Assembly: GCA_963716855.1 (NCBI GenBank)
Contig: CAVQUV010000032.1
Location: 310,001-374,000, forward strand
Direction: 5' to 3'
DNA length: 64,000 nt
Source of the DNA: JAGVSZ01 sp963716855
GTDB taxonomy: Bacteria > Pseudomonadota > Gammaproteobacteria > Burkholderiales > SG8-39
Position numbers and translations under genes: made by a program. How positions within the stretch are numbered: position 1 is the stretch's first letter; each line of letters opens with the position of its first letter. Shown here one piece after another: positions 7,197 to 15,868 of this stretch. The notes beneath the pieces are model-generated. The model worked only from the letters and a program-made list of their open reading frames with translations. It made no database searches and was not told the origin of the DNA.

Positions 7197-7811
7197 GTGA
7201 TTCAGCCCCAGCTCGGCTCGCGCTTCACGAGCGACGAGGAACGCGGAACGAAGGAAAACAGCGCAGATAAGCGCACCAACAGCGATGTCCGGCCAGGGCG
7301 AAAGCGTCATCCACACCGCCAACGCCGCCAACAACACCGAGACGTTCGCAATGAGGTCGTTCCGCGAGCAGAGCCAGACCGACCGCATGTTGATGTCCTC
7401 GGCACGATGGCGCCAAAGCAAGGCAAAGCAAACACCATTCGCGGCGAGTGCAACGGCACCCACACCACCCATTGTCTCGACCGTCGGGAGCTGAGGAAAG
7501 TGGAGCTTGTACACGAGCTGCCCAAGGACGAACAGACCGAACAGGCCCATCACCGCCGCCTTCGCCACCGCGGCCCGCGCTTTCCAAACGGGGCCCCGCG
7601 CAACGACGTAGAGACTGAAGCCATAGACAAGCGCGTCCCCGAGCATGTCGAGGGAATCGGCCAGCAGGGCCACGGACCCGGCGAGCAGGCCGGCGACGAG
7701 CTCCACGACAAACATCGCAGCGTTCACTAGCAGAACGAGGCGAAGAGTCCCCGTTTGGCGCTCGCGCAGTCGGTCAACGGCGCAGGTCTTATCGATGCAG
7801 CAATCGTCCAT
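7149..7811 (-). CDS. Cation-efflux (CDF-like) membrane protein, first cassette
   Basis: This is a 220-residue protein with about six hydrophobic helices and an N-terminal Cys-containing tip (MDDCCIDKTCAVDRL). The second helix region contains SVALLADSLDMLGDALVYG, resembling the Asp-rich metal site of cation diffusion facilitators, and a second Asp motif RNDLIANVSVLLAA lies in a later helix. Divalent metal export across the inner membrane is likely; the ion is unknown. ATG 7811 is chosen because the longer frame starts inside the attI/attC core. The C-terminal NHAQPPAAADAPQAARR is encoded by attC, so the native end was probably slightly different. It is the attI-proximal cassette, normally the best expressed position. 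Confidence 0.78.
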   Translation of the reverse strand: MDDCCIDKTCAVDRLRERQTGTLRLVLLVNAAMFVVELVAGLLAGSVALLADSLDMLGDALVYGFSLYVVARGPVWKARAAVAKAAVMGLFGLFVLGQLVYKLHFPQLPTVETMGGVGAVALAANGVCFALLWRHRAEDINMRSVWLCSRNDLIANVSVLLAALAVWMTLSPWPDIAVGALICAVFLRSAFLVAREARAELGLNHAQPPAAADAPQAARR

Positions 7812-7946
7812 CGTCTCGATCACGCCCAACTAGAATTAGACACCCTAAAATACTGGACATAAAGCCAGGCACCAGGTGTATAACGCGGGCAGCGGTCGGG
7901 AAGTCGTTGATCCATCGACGATCCAGCGATCGGGGGCACCCTAAAC
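7812..7946 (-). other. attI-like recombination zone between the integrase relic and the first cassette
   Basis: The minus strand ends in TTTTAGGGTGTCTAATTCTAGTTGGGC, a simple site with core GTTGGGC at 7830-7824, placed between a divergently oriented integrase relic and the first cassette gene. No attC-type stem is present, as expected for attI. Position and core match are the evidence. The sequence is not one of the well-known attI classes as far as I can tell. Confidence 0.6.
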
Positions 7947-8133
7947 ATGGATGGCAAAGACACCTTCGCGACTCCGCCCAGGATGGTCGAGCGGCTGCGC
8001 GTGTTGCACACCCGCACCGAGGCTCAGTAGATTCAAGGGATTAAACGCTTCATCCACTTTCGTGACAAGCGGCACCCGCCACGGAGGGGTGCCTCGAAAA
8101 GTGGAACAGTTCTTCACGCACTTCGCGGTGCCC
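7947..8133 (+). pseudogene. intI: Integron integrase (tyrosine recombinase) N-terminal relic
   Basis: From ATG 7947 the frame reads TPPRMVERLRVLHTRTEAQ, then a stop. It continues past the stop as GIKRFIHFRDKRHP, and after another frameshift as VEQFFTHFAV. These three pieces match, in order, the N-terminal core-binding domain of IntI proteins (PPRL...RxRHxSxRTEQAYVxWIKRFIxFHxKRHPxxxGAxEVExFLTHLAV). The remaining roughly 250 residues, with the catalytic Arg/His/Tyr, are gone, cut off where the livG gene begins. It is transcribed away from the cassettes, the canonical integron layout. The gene is clearly dead. Confidence 0.78.
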
Positions 8134-8138
8134 GGAAT

Positions 8139-8906
8139 CTACGCCGCCGCCTGCCCCAGATACGCCGCGATCACCCGCGGATCGTTGAGCACCTGGTCCG
8201 GCGTCCCCAGCGCGAGCGGCTTGCCGTAATCGAGCACGAAGATCCGGTCGGCGAGGTCCGCGACCATCTGCATGTCGTGCTCGATCCAGATCATCGGAAT
8301 CCCGAGCTCGTGCTTGATGCGCAGGACGAACCGCGCCAGGTCCTCGCGCTCGTCGCGGTTGAGGCCGGCGGACGGCTCGTCGAGCAGGAACAGCTTCGGC
8401 TCGAGCGCGAGCGCGCGGGCGAAGCCGACGAGCTTTTGCATCCCGAACGGCAGGCTCGAGACCGTCGTATGGCGGTGCCGCCCGAGCTCGACGAAATCGA
8501 GAATCTCCTCGACCACGCGGCGGTGCTCGACTTCCTGGTCGCGAACGCGCCGGCTGAAGAGCGCCTCGCCGACGAGGTTCGTGCGGAAGCGCGTGTGCCG
8601 GCCGACGAGCAGGTTCTCGACGACCGTCAGGTGCGGGAACAGCTCGCCGTGCTGGAAGGTGCGCGCGACGCCGAGCCGCGCGATGTCGTGCGGCTTCATG
8701 CCGACGACGTCGTGCCCCTGGAACCGGATGCGCCCCGCGGCCGGCCGGTAGAGGCCGCTGATGCAGTTGAAGACGCTCGTCTTGCCCGCGCCGTTCGGCC
8801 CGATCAGCGCGAAGAGCTCGCTGCGCTCGACGGCGAGCGACACGTCGTCCAGCACGACGAGGCCGCCGAAGCGGAGCGTGATGTTCTCGACCGCGAGCTC
8901 AGCCAT
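8139..8906 (-). CDS. livG: Branched-chain-type ABC transporter ATPase, LivG-like
   Basis: This is a 255-residue protein. Walker A is LIGPNGAGKTSVFNCISG, the degenerate signature LPFGMQKLVGFARALAL precedes Walker B LFLLDEPSAGL, and IEHDMQMV carries the switch histidine. The C-terminal DDPRVIAAYLG tail is typical of LivG. It is the last gene of an operon reading livK, Bug, livH, livM, livF, livG, and it overlaps livF by eight bases. It energises uptake of a hydrophobic amino acid or an aromatic/organic acid together with LivF. Its stop codon sits 6 bases from the end of the integrase relic, so the integron's broken end abuts this operon. Confidence 0.92.
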   Translation of the reverse strand: MAELAVENITLRFGGLVVLDDVSLAVERSELFALIGPNGAGKTSVFNCISGLYRPAAGRIRFQGHDVVGMKPHDIARLGVARTFQHGELFPHLTVVENLLVGRHTRFRTNLVGEALFSRRVRDQEVEHRRVVEEILDFVELGRHRHTTVSSLPFGMQKLVGFARALALEPKLFLLDEPSAGLNRDEREDLARFVLRIKHELGIPMIWIEHDMQMVADLADRIFVLDYGKPLALGTPDQVLNDPRVIAAYLGQAAA

Positions 8907-9705
8907 ACCACCGCCGGCTGCGCCGGTACTGCTTCACCTGCCGGTAGCTGCGCCGCTCGCCCGCGGACTGCCCCAGGTAGAACTCGCGGATGTCCTGGTG
9001 GTCCCCGAGCCGCGCCGCGTCGCCGTCGAGGACGACGCGGCCGTTCTCCATGATGTAGCCCCAGTCCGCGATGCCGAGCGCGACCGGCGCGTTCTGCTCG
9101 ACGAGCAGGATCGTGATCCCGAGGCGATCGCGGATCTCCTGCAGCCGCCGCGCGAGGTCCTGCACTGCGAGCGGCGCCAGGCCGAGCGACAGCTCGTCCA
9201 CGAGCAAGAGCTCCGGGCCGCAGGCGATCGCCGCGCCGATCGCGAGCATCTGCCGCTCGCCGCCGGAGAGATAGCCCGCTTCGCGGTCGCGCAGCTCGGC
9301 GAGCTTCGGGAAGAACTCGTACGCGAGCTCGACCAGCCGCCGCGGCGCGGCGCCCGGCGCGACGCGGGGGACGTTCGCGATCAGGTTTTCCGCAACCGAG
9401 AGGTTGGGGAAGACCTTGTCGCGCTCGGGCACGAGGACGATGCCGCGCGTCGCGATCTCGTGCGGCGGGCGGTTCTCGATGCGCTCTCCGCGGTACGTCA
9501 CCGCGCCCGCCGAGACGCGCGCGTCGTCCAGCCCGAGAAACCCGGAGATCGCGCGCAGCGTGGTGGTCTTGCCGGCGCCGTTGGTGCCGAGCAGCGCGAC
9601 GATCTGGCCGCGGTCGACGTGCAGCGTGACGCCTTGCACCGCCGTGATCACGCGGTGGTACGTCACCTCGACCTGCTCGAGCTTCAGCAGCGGCACGCCG
9701 TCCAT
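8899..9705 (-). CDS. livF: Branched-chain-type ABC transporter ATPase, LivF-like
   Basis: This is a 268-residue ATPase: Walker A ALLGTNGAGKTTTLRAISG, signature YLSGGERQMLAIGAAIA, and Walker B LLLVDELSLGLAP, the DELSLGLAP form being characteristic of LivF. A short basic C-terminal tail (QYRRSRRWYG) extends past the usual end and overlaps livG. The gene follows livM directly, with no intergenic space, so the operon is tightly packed and coupled translation is likely. The two different ATPases form the usual LivF/LivG heterodimer. Confidence 0.92.
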   Translation of the reverse strand: MDGVPLLKLEQVEVTYHRVITAVQGVTLHVDRGQIVALLGTNGAGKTTTLRAISGFLGLDDARVSAGAVTYRGERIENRPPHEIATRGIVLVPERDKVFPNLSVAENLIANVPRVAPGAAPRRLVELAYEFFPKLAELRDREAGYLSGGERQMLAIGAAIACGPELLLVDELSLGLAPLAVQDLARRLQEIRDRLGITILLVEQNAPVALGIADWGYIMENGRVVLDGDAARLGDHQDIREFYLGQSAGERRSYRQVKQYRRSRRWYG

Positions 9706-10773
9706 CTACTTCGTCCCCGAGAGCGGCCGCTGACGGAACGGCCACAGGAGAAACCAGTCGCGCGCGCGCCGCCAGATCCCGACCAGCCCCTCCGGCTCGA
9801 ACAGCAGGAACAGCACCATCACCAGCCCGAACGCGGCGTAGTTGGCGGCGAAGACGAGATTGGCGTAGCGCTCCGGCGTGGGCAGCGACTCGATGAGCGC
9901 CTCGATCGCGTAGGGAAACAGCGTGACGAACGCCGCCCCGAGCAGCGCGCCGAGGATCGAGCCCATGCCCCCGATGATGACCATGGCGACGTACTGGATC
10001 GACAGGAAGAGGGAGAACGCCTCCACGGAGACGAAGCCGCGGTAGTAGGCGAAAAGCGCGCCCGCGACCGCGGTGAGCGCCGAGCTGACCACGAAGGCGG
10101 CGAGCTTGTACGCCGGGACGTTGATGCCGAGGGCCTCGGCGACCGTCTCGTGATCGCGGATCGCGCGCCACGCCCGCCCGCTGCGCGCGCGCAGGAGGTT
10201 CAGGCAGACGACGACCGTCGCCGCGGCGGCGGCGAAGAGCACGAAGTACCAGACGCGCGGGTCGTCGACCGCGAACGACCCGATGGCGGGCGGGTCCACC
10301 ACGATCCCGGTCGAGAAGCCGCGCCGGGTCTCGTACTCGCTGCCGACGTACGCCACCACGAAATAGAGCGCGAGCGTGCTCACCGCCAGGTAGAGGCCGC
10401 GGAGCCGCAGGGACGGCAGCCCGAACACGACCCCGAGCAGCGCGCCGACGGCCGCGGCGGCGGGGATCGTGGCCCAGAACGGCGCGCTCACTTCCTTGAC
10501 GAGAATGCCGACCGTGAATGCGCCGGCGGCGAGCAGGCCCGCGTGCCCGAGCGAGACCTGGCCGGCGTAGCCGGTCAGCAGCATGAGCGCCACCGCGCCG
10601 ATGGATGCGAGGAAGAACTGGTTCGCCAGGTCGAGCAGGAACGGTGACGCGGCGAATGGAAACGCCGCGAGCAGCGCGACGAACACGGCGAGACTTGCGA
10701 TCTGGGTGCGCGTGTCGACGAGCCGAATGTCGCGCGCGTAGGTCGTCCGGAAGTAGCCGCTGGCGAAGGGCAT
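9706..10773 (-). CDS. livM: Branched-chain-type ABC permease, LivM-like
   Basis: This is a 355-residue inner-membrane protein with about nine hydrophobic helices. Typical LivM signatures are visible: GYAGQVSLGHAGLLAAGAFT, the loop RSGRAWRAIRDHETVAEALGI (quoted in part), and the later GGMGSILGALLGAAFV. A charged N-terminus (MPFASGYFRTTYARDIRLVD) precedes the first helix. It pairs with LivH to form the translocation path. It abuts livH at its 5' side and livF at its 3' side without gaps. Confidence 0.92.
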   Translation of the reverse strand: MPFASGYFRTTYARDIRLVDTRTQIASLAVFVALLAAFPFAASPFLLDLANQFFLASIGAVALMLLTGYAGQVSLGHAGLLAAGAFTVGILVKEVSAPFWATIPAAAAVGALLGVVFGLPSLRLRGLYLAVSTLALYFVVAYVGSEYETRRGFSTGIVVDPPAIGSFAVDDPRVWYFVLFAAAAATVVVCLNLLRARSGRAWRAIRDHETVAEALGINVPAYKLAAFVVSSALTAVAGALFAYYRGFVSVEAFSLFLSIQYVAMVIIGGMGSILGALLGAAFVTLFPYAIEALIESLPTPERYANLVFAANYAAFGLVMVLFLLFEPEGLVGIWRRARDWFLLWPFRQRPLSGTK

Positions 10774-11646
10774 CTAGACGCGGTCGAGCTCTTCGCGCGT
10801 GCCGAACAACCCCCACGGCCGCACCATCAGCATCGCGATCAGGACGAGGAACGGCACGACGTCCGCGAGCAGCGGGTTCACGTAGTGGATCAGCAGCACC
10901 TCCGCCGCTGCAACGATGAGCGCGCCGACGATGGCGCCGACGAGGCTGTCGAGGCCGCCGACCAGCGCCGCCGGGAAGGCTTTCAGGCCGATCACGACCA
11001 TCGTCTGCTCGAGCCCCGAGTCCAGCGCGATGAGCATGCCCGCGAGGCCGCCGGTGAAGGTCGACAGTCCCCACGCGAGCGCGTACACGCCGTGCAGCCG
11101 GATGCCGCGCTGTGCGGCCAGCAGCGGGTTCTGTCCGGCGGCGCGCATGCGGATGCCCCAGCGCGTGTAGCGCAGGAAGGCGAAGAGGCCCGCGTACACG
11201 GCGGCCGTCGTCAAAACGAGCACGGCCGCCGCGGTGGAGATCCGCCCGCCGCCGGGCAGCTCGAGCGCCGGGTTGGGCCAGCCGAGCGCCTGGCCGGGAT
11301 ACTGTTGCTGCGCCGACCAGATCAGCACGACGATTCCGCGCAGGAGGATCCCGAGCGCGACGGTGGCGAGCACCGCGGCGAGCACCCGCTCGCCGGTCAT
11401 CTTGCGCATCAGGACCACGTAGACCGCGACGCCGACCACGAGCCCGAGGAGGGCGGACGCGACGAACGCGGTCAGCGGGTGCCCGGAGAACAGGGACGCG
11501 GTGGTCAGCAGCAGGTACGCCGCGACCATCATCAGCTCGCCGTGCGCGAGGTTGAGCACGCGGCTCGTGCGGTAGATGAGCACGTAGCCGCAGCCGATCA
11601 GCGCGTAGATCGACGCGAGGACGAGGATGTTGACGGCGAGCTGCAC
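10774..11646 (-). CDS. livH: Branched-chain-type ABC permease, LivH-like
   Basis: This is a 290-residue permease of normal LivH length. The N-terminus runs directly into the membrane (MQLAVNILVLASIYALIGCG), followed by the family motif RVLNLAHGELMMVAAY. Near the C-terminus AFPAALVGGLDSLVGAIVGAL matches the conserved LivH EAA-like loop. It begins 16 bases after the Bug-type receptor gene. The operon thus offers two different periplasmic receptors to one LivHM channel, or the Bug gene is a passenger. Confidence 0.92.
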   Translation of the reverse strand: MQLAVNILVLASIYALIGCGYVLIYRTSRVLNLAHGELMMVAAYLLLTTASLFSGHPLTAFVASALLGLVVGVAVYVVLMRKMTGERVLAAVLATVALGILLRGIVVLIWSAQQQYPGQALGWPNPALELPGGGRISTAAAVLVLTTAAVYAGLFAFLRYTRWGIRMRAAGQNPLLAAQRGIRLHGVYALAWGLSTFTGGLAGMLIALDSGLEQTMVVIGLKAFPAALVGGLDSLVGAIVGALIVAAAEVLLIHYVNPLLADVVPFLVLIAMLMVRPWGLFGTREELDRV

Positions 11647-11662
11647 GCTCAGCGACCGGCCG

Positions 11663-12656
11663 TCATTCCTTCCGGAATCCCGCCAGGACCGCCATCTCGC
11701 GCCACCGGTCCACCTCGTCGCGGAGATAGCGGCCGGCCGCAGCGCCGGTGAGCGGCTCCACCTCCTCGGCGCCGAGATCCGCGATGCGTTTGCGGTACTC
11801 GGGCAGCTTCGTGACCGCGACCAGCTCGCGCTCGAGCCGCGCGATCGGCTCGGGCGGCGTGCCGGCCGGCGCGAACAGGCAGAAGAGCGGACCCAACACG
11901 AAACCGTCGACGCCCACTTCGCCCATCGTGGGGACGTCGGGCAGGATCGCCAGGCGCGCGGCGCTCGTCACGCCGAGCGCGCGCACCTGCCCCGAGCGCA
12001 CGCGCGGCGCCGCGGTCGACGACCCGGCGATCAGCAGCTCGATCTGGCCCGACACCAAGTCGGTGATGCTCGAGCCGCCGCCCTTGTACGGCACGTGCTC
12101 GAGATCGACGCCGAAACGCGACTTGAACATCTCGCCGATGATGTGCGCGTTGCTGCCGACGCCGGGCGAGCCGTAGCGGATCTTGCCGGGGTTCGCCTTC
12201 GCGAGCTCGACGAGCTCCTTGATGGAGACCGCCTTGACCGACGGATGGACGATGAAAACGTTGGGCGCGCGGCCGACCATGCCGAGCGGAACGAGCTCCT
12301 TGTCCGGGTCGTAGTTCAGGCGCTTGCGGTCCGGCCACGTCAGCCCGTAGGTCTCGGCCGAGCTGAAGAGCAGCGTGTAGCCGTCGGGGAGCGCGCGCGC
12401 GGCGGCTTCCGAGCCGACGGTTCCGCCGCCGCCGCCGCGGTTCTCGACGACCCCCTGCTGGCCGAGGCGCTCGCCGAGGTAGAAGGCGAACACGCGGCCG
12501 ACCGCGTCGGTCACGCCGCCCGCCGCGAAGGGCACGATCAATTTCACCGGCCGCTGCGGGTAGCCCTGCGCCCGAACCCGCGCAGGCGAAGGTCGCCGCT
12601 AGCGTCGCGAGCGCGGCGCGCACCAGCGCGCGCCGCAGGTTCACGGTCGGAATCAT
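11663..12656 (-). CDS. Bug/TctC-family periplasmic substrate-binding protein with an apparent frameshift
   Basis: The N-terminal signal peptide (MIPTVNLRRALVRAALATLA) starts at ATG 12656 in one frame. The mature protein RAQGYPQRPVKLIVPFAAGG continues in another, so a single-base indel lies near 12570-12590. From there about 300 residues follow the Bug pattern: VIENR-like VVENRGGGGGTVGSEA, the DGYTLLFSS block, HVPYKGGGSSITDLVSGQ, and PDVPTMGEVG. Bug receptors bind carboxylates and related small molecules, and normally serve TctAB transporters. Finding one inside a Liv operon is unusual. The intact downstream part suggests either a sequencing indel or a very recent mutation. Confidence 0.85.
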
Positions 12657-12666
12657 GCTGCCGGGA

Positions 12667-13830
12667 CTACTTCACGTCGATCGCGGTCCAGTCCTTCACC
12701 TGGACGATCGCGTTCTTCGACGGGTCCCACCGGTACACGCGGTAGGACTGCTTGGTGCGGAAGTGGTTGTCCTTCGTCCACTCGATCGGGCCGCCGCGCA
12801 GGCCCTTCGTGTCGACCTTGAGGTTGTTCATCGAGGCGAGCACCTTCTGCGGGGTCGGCGGCCAGGACGTGCCCTTGAGCGCCGCTTCGAGCACCAGGCC
12901 GGCGATGAAGCCCTCGGTGAGCTGGGTGATCGGGTAGTTGAGCTTGGCGCGGTGGGTCGCCGCGCGGATCTCCGCGTGCACCGGCAGGTTGTCCTGGAAG
13001 AAGGCGTTGGTGCCGAAGACGTACAGGTCGCCGTCCTTCAGCCGCTCGAGCTCGTCCTCGGACTGGATGTGCGCGTAGGCGATGTAGTTTCCTTTCCAGC
13101 CCAGGCGGCGCAGCGCTTCCAGCGTCCGCACCTGGGTGACCCACGGCGCCCACGAGTAGACCCAGTTCGGGTTCGCGTCCTTGAGCTTGGTCGCGAACGG
13201 CGTGTAGTCGGGCGTCGGCGGCGGGATGACCTGCTTGTCGACCGGCGTCATGCCCATCTGTTTCGTCAAGCCCTCCGCGTAGTCGATCTCGCCGCGCGAG
13301 ATCGGGATCGCCATCGCGGAGTAGCCGACGCGCGGCGCCTCCTTCGATGAGGACTTCACGAAGCCCATCGCGAACTGGCTGTCGTACTGCGCGCCGAACG
13401 CGGTCGAGCAGAACTGCAGCGGATCGGCCGGCGGGTAAGTTTCCTTCGGGCACACCGCGCCCGCGTAGAAGAGCGGCACCCCGGCGCGCTTCGACTCGGC
13501 GATCATCGGCGCGTACGTCGACGAGAGGCTCGAGTTGATCAGGATGAGCACCTTGTCCTGGGCGATCAGCTTCTTCGCGTCGGCCGCGGCCTTCGACGGC
13601 TCGCCCTGGTTGTCGGCGATGAGGAGGCGGATCGGCTTGCCGTTCACGCCCCCTTTGCCGTTCACGTGATCGACGTAGGCGCGCATCGCCTCGATCACCG
13701 GCGCGTAGGTCGCCGCGGCCGGGCCGGTGAGCGCACCGGACAGGCCGACGACGTAGGCGTCCTGCGCGGCGGCGGGTTGGGCGGCCGCGAGGCTCGCGGC
13801 GAGCGCGGTCGACAGGGCAAGTTTCTTCAT
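12667..13830 (-). CDS. livK: Branched-chain-type ABC substrate-binding protein, LivK-like
   Basis: This is a 387-residue protein. ATG 13830 is chosen because AGGAGGAGG precedes it and the signal peptide MKKLALSTALAASLAAAQPAAA follows (quoted in part), cleaving after the AQA-like site. The mature start DAYVVGLSGALTGPAAATYAP is the type-I periplasmic binding fold seen in Liv receptors, with YAEGLTKQMGM and the hinge region later on. It is likely to bind an amide, amino-acid or aromatic-acid ligand, and the adjacent acyl-CoA ligase suggests a carboxylic acid. The gene lies 23 bases after the ligase gene. Confidence 0.9.
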   Translation of the reverse strand: MKKLALSTALAASLAAAQPAAAQDAYVVGLSGALTGPAAATYAPVIEAMRAYVDHVNGKGGVNGKPIRLLIADNQGEPSKAAADAKKLIAQDKVLILINSSLSSTYAPMIAESKRAGVPLFYAGAVCPKETYPPADPLQFCSTAFGAQYDSQFAMGFVKSSSKEAPRVGYSAMAIPISRGEIDYAEGLTKQMGMTPVDKQVIPPPTPDYTPFATKLKDANPNWVYSWAPWVTQVRTLEALRRLGWKGNYIAYAHIQSEDELERLKDGDLYVFGTNAFFQDNLPVHAEIRAATHRAKLNYPITQLTEGFIAGLVLEAALKGTSWPPTPQKVLASMNNLKVDTKGLRGGPIEWTKDNHFRTKQSYRVYRWDPSKNAIVQVKDWTAIDVK

Positions 13831-13853
13831 GGTCCTCCTCCTCATTGGTGGCT

Positions 13854-15785
13854 CTAGTTCTGCAGCAGCTCGCCCACGCTCGCGGCGACCAGCCGTTCGT
13901 CCGCGTCATCGTACATGGACTCCACGAGCGTCCGGAACCGCTCGTACATCAGCGTGCGCTTCACCTTGCGCGTCGGCGTCACCGGCTCGCCTTCCTCCTC
14001 CGGATCGAGCGCCTTGGGCAGGATGCGGAAGCGCTTCACCTGCTCGACGCGCGCGAGCTCGGCGTTCGCGCGGTCGATCTCGCCCTGGAGCAGGCGCTCG
14101 ACCGCCGGGTGCTGCGCGAGACTGGTGAAGCCGGTGTACGCGGCGCCGTGGGCGCGCGCCCAGTCCGACACGGTGTCGTAGTCGATCTCGATCAGCGCGG
14201 TGACGTACTTCCGGTTGTGCCCGAACACGACGACCTCGGCGATGTAGGGGCTCGCGCGCAGGGCGTTCTCGATGTAGGAGGGCGACAGCGTCTTGCCGCC
14301 GGAGGTGACGATGAAGTCGCGCGCGCGGTCGACGATCTTGAGCAGCCTCTCCCCTCCTCCCCGAGGAGGGGTGGCCGCGCCAGCGGCCGGGGTGGTCCAC
14401 GCGCCGACATCCCCGGTATGCAGCCACCCCTCAGCGTCGAGCACCGCATCGGTCGCTTCGCGATTGTTCCAGTAGCCTTCGAAGAGATCGGGGCTCCGGA
14501 CCCGGATCTCGTTCTCCGCGCCGAGCGTCACTTCCCAGCCCGCGGGCGCCGTGCCCACGTCGCCCGGGCGCGGAAACGGCCCGCGCTGGCCGGCGATGAT
14601 GCCGCCCGCGGTCTCGGTCTGGCCGTAGATCTCGCACACGTTCACGCCCCAGATATGCCAGAGCGCCATCGTTTCCGGCGGCACCGCCGCGCCGCCGGCG
14701 AGCACGAGCTCGAGGCGATCGAGGCCGAGCTTATTGAGGATTGGCGCGAAGACCGTCGCGCGCGCGAGGCGGTAGGCGAGGGCGGAGGCCGTGCCCGCGG
14801 TGCCCTCCCAGCGCCGCTTGACATGCGCGCGCCCGATTCGCGCGGCGAGGTCGTACGCCGCGCGCTTGATCGTCGCGGTACTCGAGATGCCCACGAGGAC
14901 CTGGGAGGCGAACTTCTGCAGGTAGCGGGGCACGGCGAACAGCACGCTCGGCGCCACCTCGAAGAAGGTCTGCGGAAGGTCCTCGAGGTCCTCGCCGAAG
15001 TGCGGCACGAGCTGCGACACGAGCGGCAGCGTGATCGCCACGTCGCGCCCGAGGATGTGGCACAGCGGCAGGTAGATGACCGTGCGGTGGGTCTTCTCCG
15101 CGAGCGTCGGGTAGTGCGTCACGATGTTGAACGCGCCGGCGAGATGCCGACCGTGCGAGACCAGCGCGCCTTTCGGGTGGCCGGTGGTGCCCGAGGTGTA
15201 GACGATGAACGCCGGCGCCTCCGCCGGCACGCGCGCCGCGAGCCGCTCGAGCGCTGTCGCCGGATCGGCCGCGGGCGTGGCGCTCTCGAGCAGCCCGTCG
15301 TAGCTCTTCAGCTGCGGATGGTCGTAGGCGAACATCGCGGCTTCGTCGATCACCACGATCCAGCGCATCGCGGGCAGGCGGTCGAGGAGCGGCAGCAACC
15401 GGTCGACGTACTCCTGGTCCTCGGCGACGAAGATCGAGGCGCCGCCGTCGCGCATCTGGTACTCGACTTCCGCGGCGGACGCCGTGGGGTAGATGCCGTA
15501 GGTCACCGCCCCGAGCGCTTGCGCCGCGAGGTCGCAGATCATCCACTCCTCGCACGCGTCGCCCATGATCGCGACCCGATCGCCGGCCTTCACGCCGAGC
15601 GCGGCGAACCCGCGAACAACGCGCTCCACGAGGCTCGCGTAATCGCGCCAGGTGCGCTCGCGATAGATGCCGAGGTGCTTCGAGCGGAAGGCGACCGCGT
15701 CCGGGCTCGCCTGCGCGCGCTCGGCGAGGACGAGCGGCGCGTTCTTGCGGCGTAGCGAATTCGCGTCGAGCGGGGCGGGGTGCAT
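13854..15785 (-). CDS. AMP-dependent acyl-CoA synthetase (long-chain/aromatic type) with in-frame palindromic insert
   Basis: This 643-residue adenylate-forming ligase has the P-loop-like motif IVYTSGTTGHPKGALVSHG, the A5 motif EIYGQTETAGG, the A7 motif WLHTGDVGAW, and the hinge RARDFIVTSGGKTLSPSYIE. It makes an acyl-CoA from a carboxylic acid, ATP and CoA in the cytosol, and probably activates what the Liv system imports. Between the A7 motif and the hinge, about 18 Pro/Ala/Gly-rich residues (TTPAAGAATPPRGGGERL) replace the short normal loop. They are encoded by a REP-like palindrome. The gene heads the Liv operon and is divergent from the MetE-like gene. Confidence 0.92.
   Translation of the reverse strand: MHPAPLDANSLRRKNAPLVLAERAQASPDAVAFRSKHLGIYRERTWRDYASLVERVVRGFAALGVKAGDRVAIMGDACEEWMICDLAAQALGAVTYGIYPTASAAEVEYQMRDGGASIFVAEDQEYVDRLLPLLDRLPAMRWIVVIDEAAMFAYDHPQLKSYDGLLESATPAADPATALERLAARVPAEAPAFIVYTSGTTGHPKGALVSHGRHLAGAFNIVTHYPTLAEKTHRTVIYLPLCHILGRDVAITLPLVSQLVPHFGEDLEDLPQTFFEVAPSVLFAVPRYLQKFASQVLVGISSTATIKRAAYDLAARIGRAHVKRRWEGTAGTASALAYRLARATVFAPILNKLGLDRLELVLAGGAAVPPETMALWHIWGVNVCEIYGQTETAGGIIAGQRGPFPRPGDVGTAPAGWEVTLGAENEIRVRSPDLFEGYWNNREATDAVLDAEGWLHTGDVGAWTTPAAGAATPPRGGGERLLKIVDRARDFIVTSGGKTLSPSYIENALRASPYIAEVVVFGHNRKYVTALIEIDYDTVSDWARAHGAAYTGFTSLAQHPAVERLLQGEIDRANAELARVEQVKRFRILPKALDPEEEGEPVTPTRKVKRTLMYERFRTLVESMYDDADERLVAASVGELLQN
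14346..14398. repeat. REP-like double palindrome inserted in-frame in the ligase gene
   Basis: CCCCTCCTC-CCC-GAGGAGGGG (14351-14371) is followed by GGCCGC-GCCA-GCGGCC and GGGGTGGTCC. The block resembles dispersed CTCCCC/GGGGTGG repeats of betaproteobacteria and is translated in full, without a stop. Confidence 0.65.
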
Positions 15786-15868
15786 GGAGCGCGGCGAGTC
15801 TATCAGGGCGCACCGCGGGAGCGCGGCCGCCGCGCTACCATCGCGCCTTCCCGCAAGCGAGGACCGCG

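Larger units (their letters stand above)
742..8133 (-). mobile_element. Decaying chromosomal integron with at least five recognisable gene cassettes
   Basis: Components in array order on the minus strand are: intI relic, attI-like core, cation-efflux cassette with attC, hicBA cassette with attC (IS1111 inside), nitrilase cassette with attC (IS1182 at the edge), cupin cassette with attC, GFA cassette, IS256 relic, attC half site, and a membrane-protein gene running off the window. Cassette genes share one orientation and are separated by RYYYAAC...GTTRRRY sites with stem-forming interiors. With intI dead and three IS intrusions, the array is probably frozen unless an integrase acts in trans. 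Confidence 0.8.

Noticed and set aside
8761..10647. Very long plus-strand frame (628 codons) opposite the Liv ATPases and permease
   Set aside because: The product is Arg/Asp/Glu/Gln-rich with no domain and is the antisense shadow of livG, livF and livM, whose motifs are complete.
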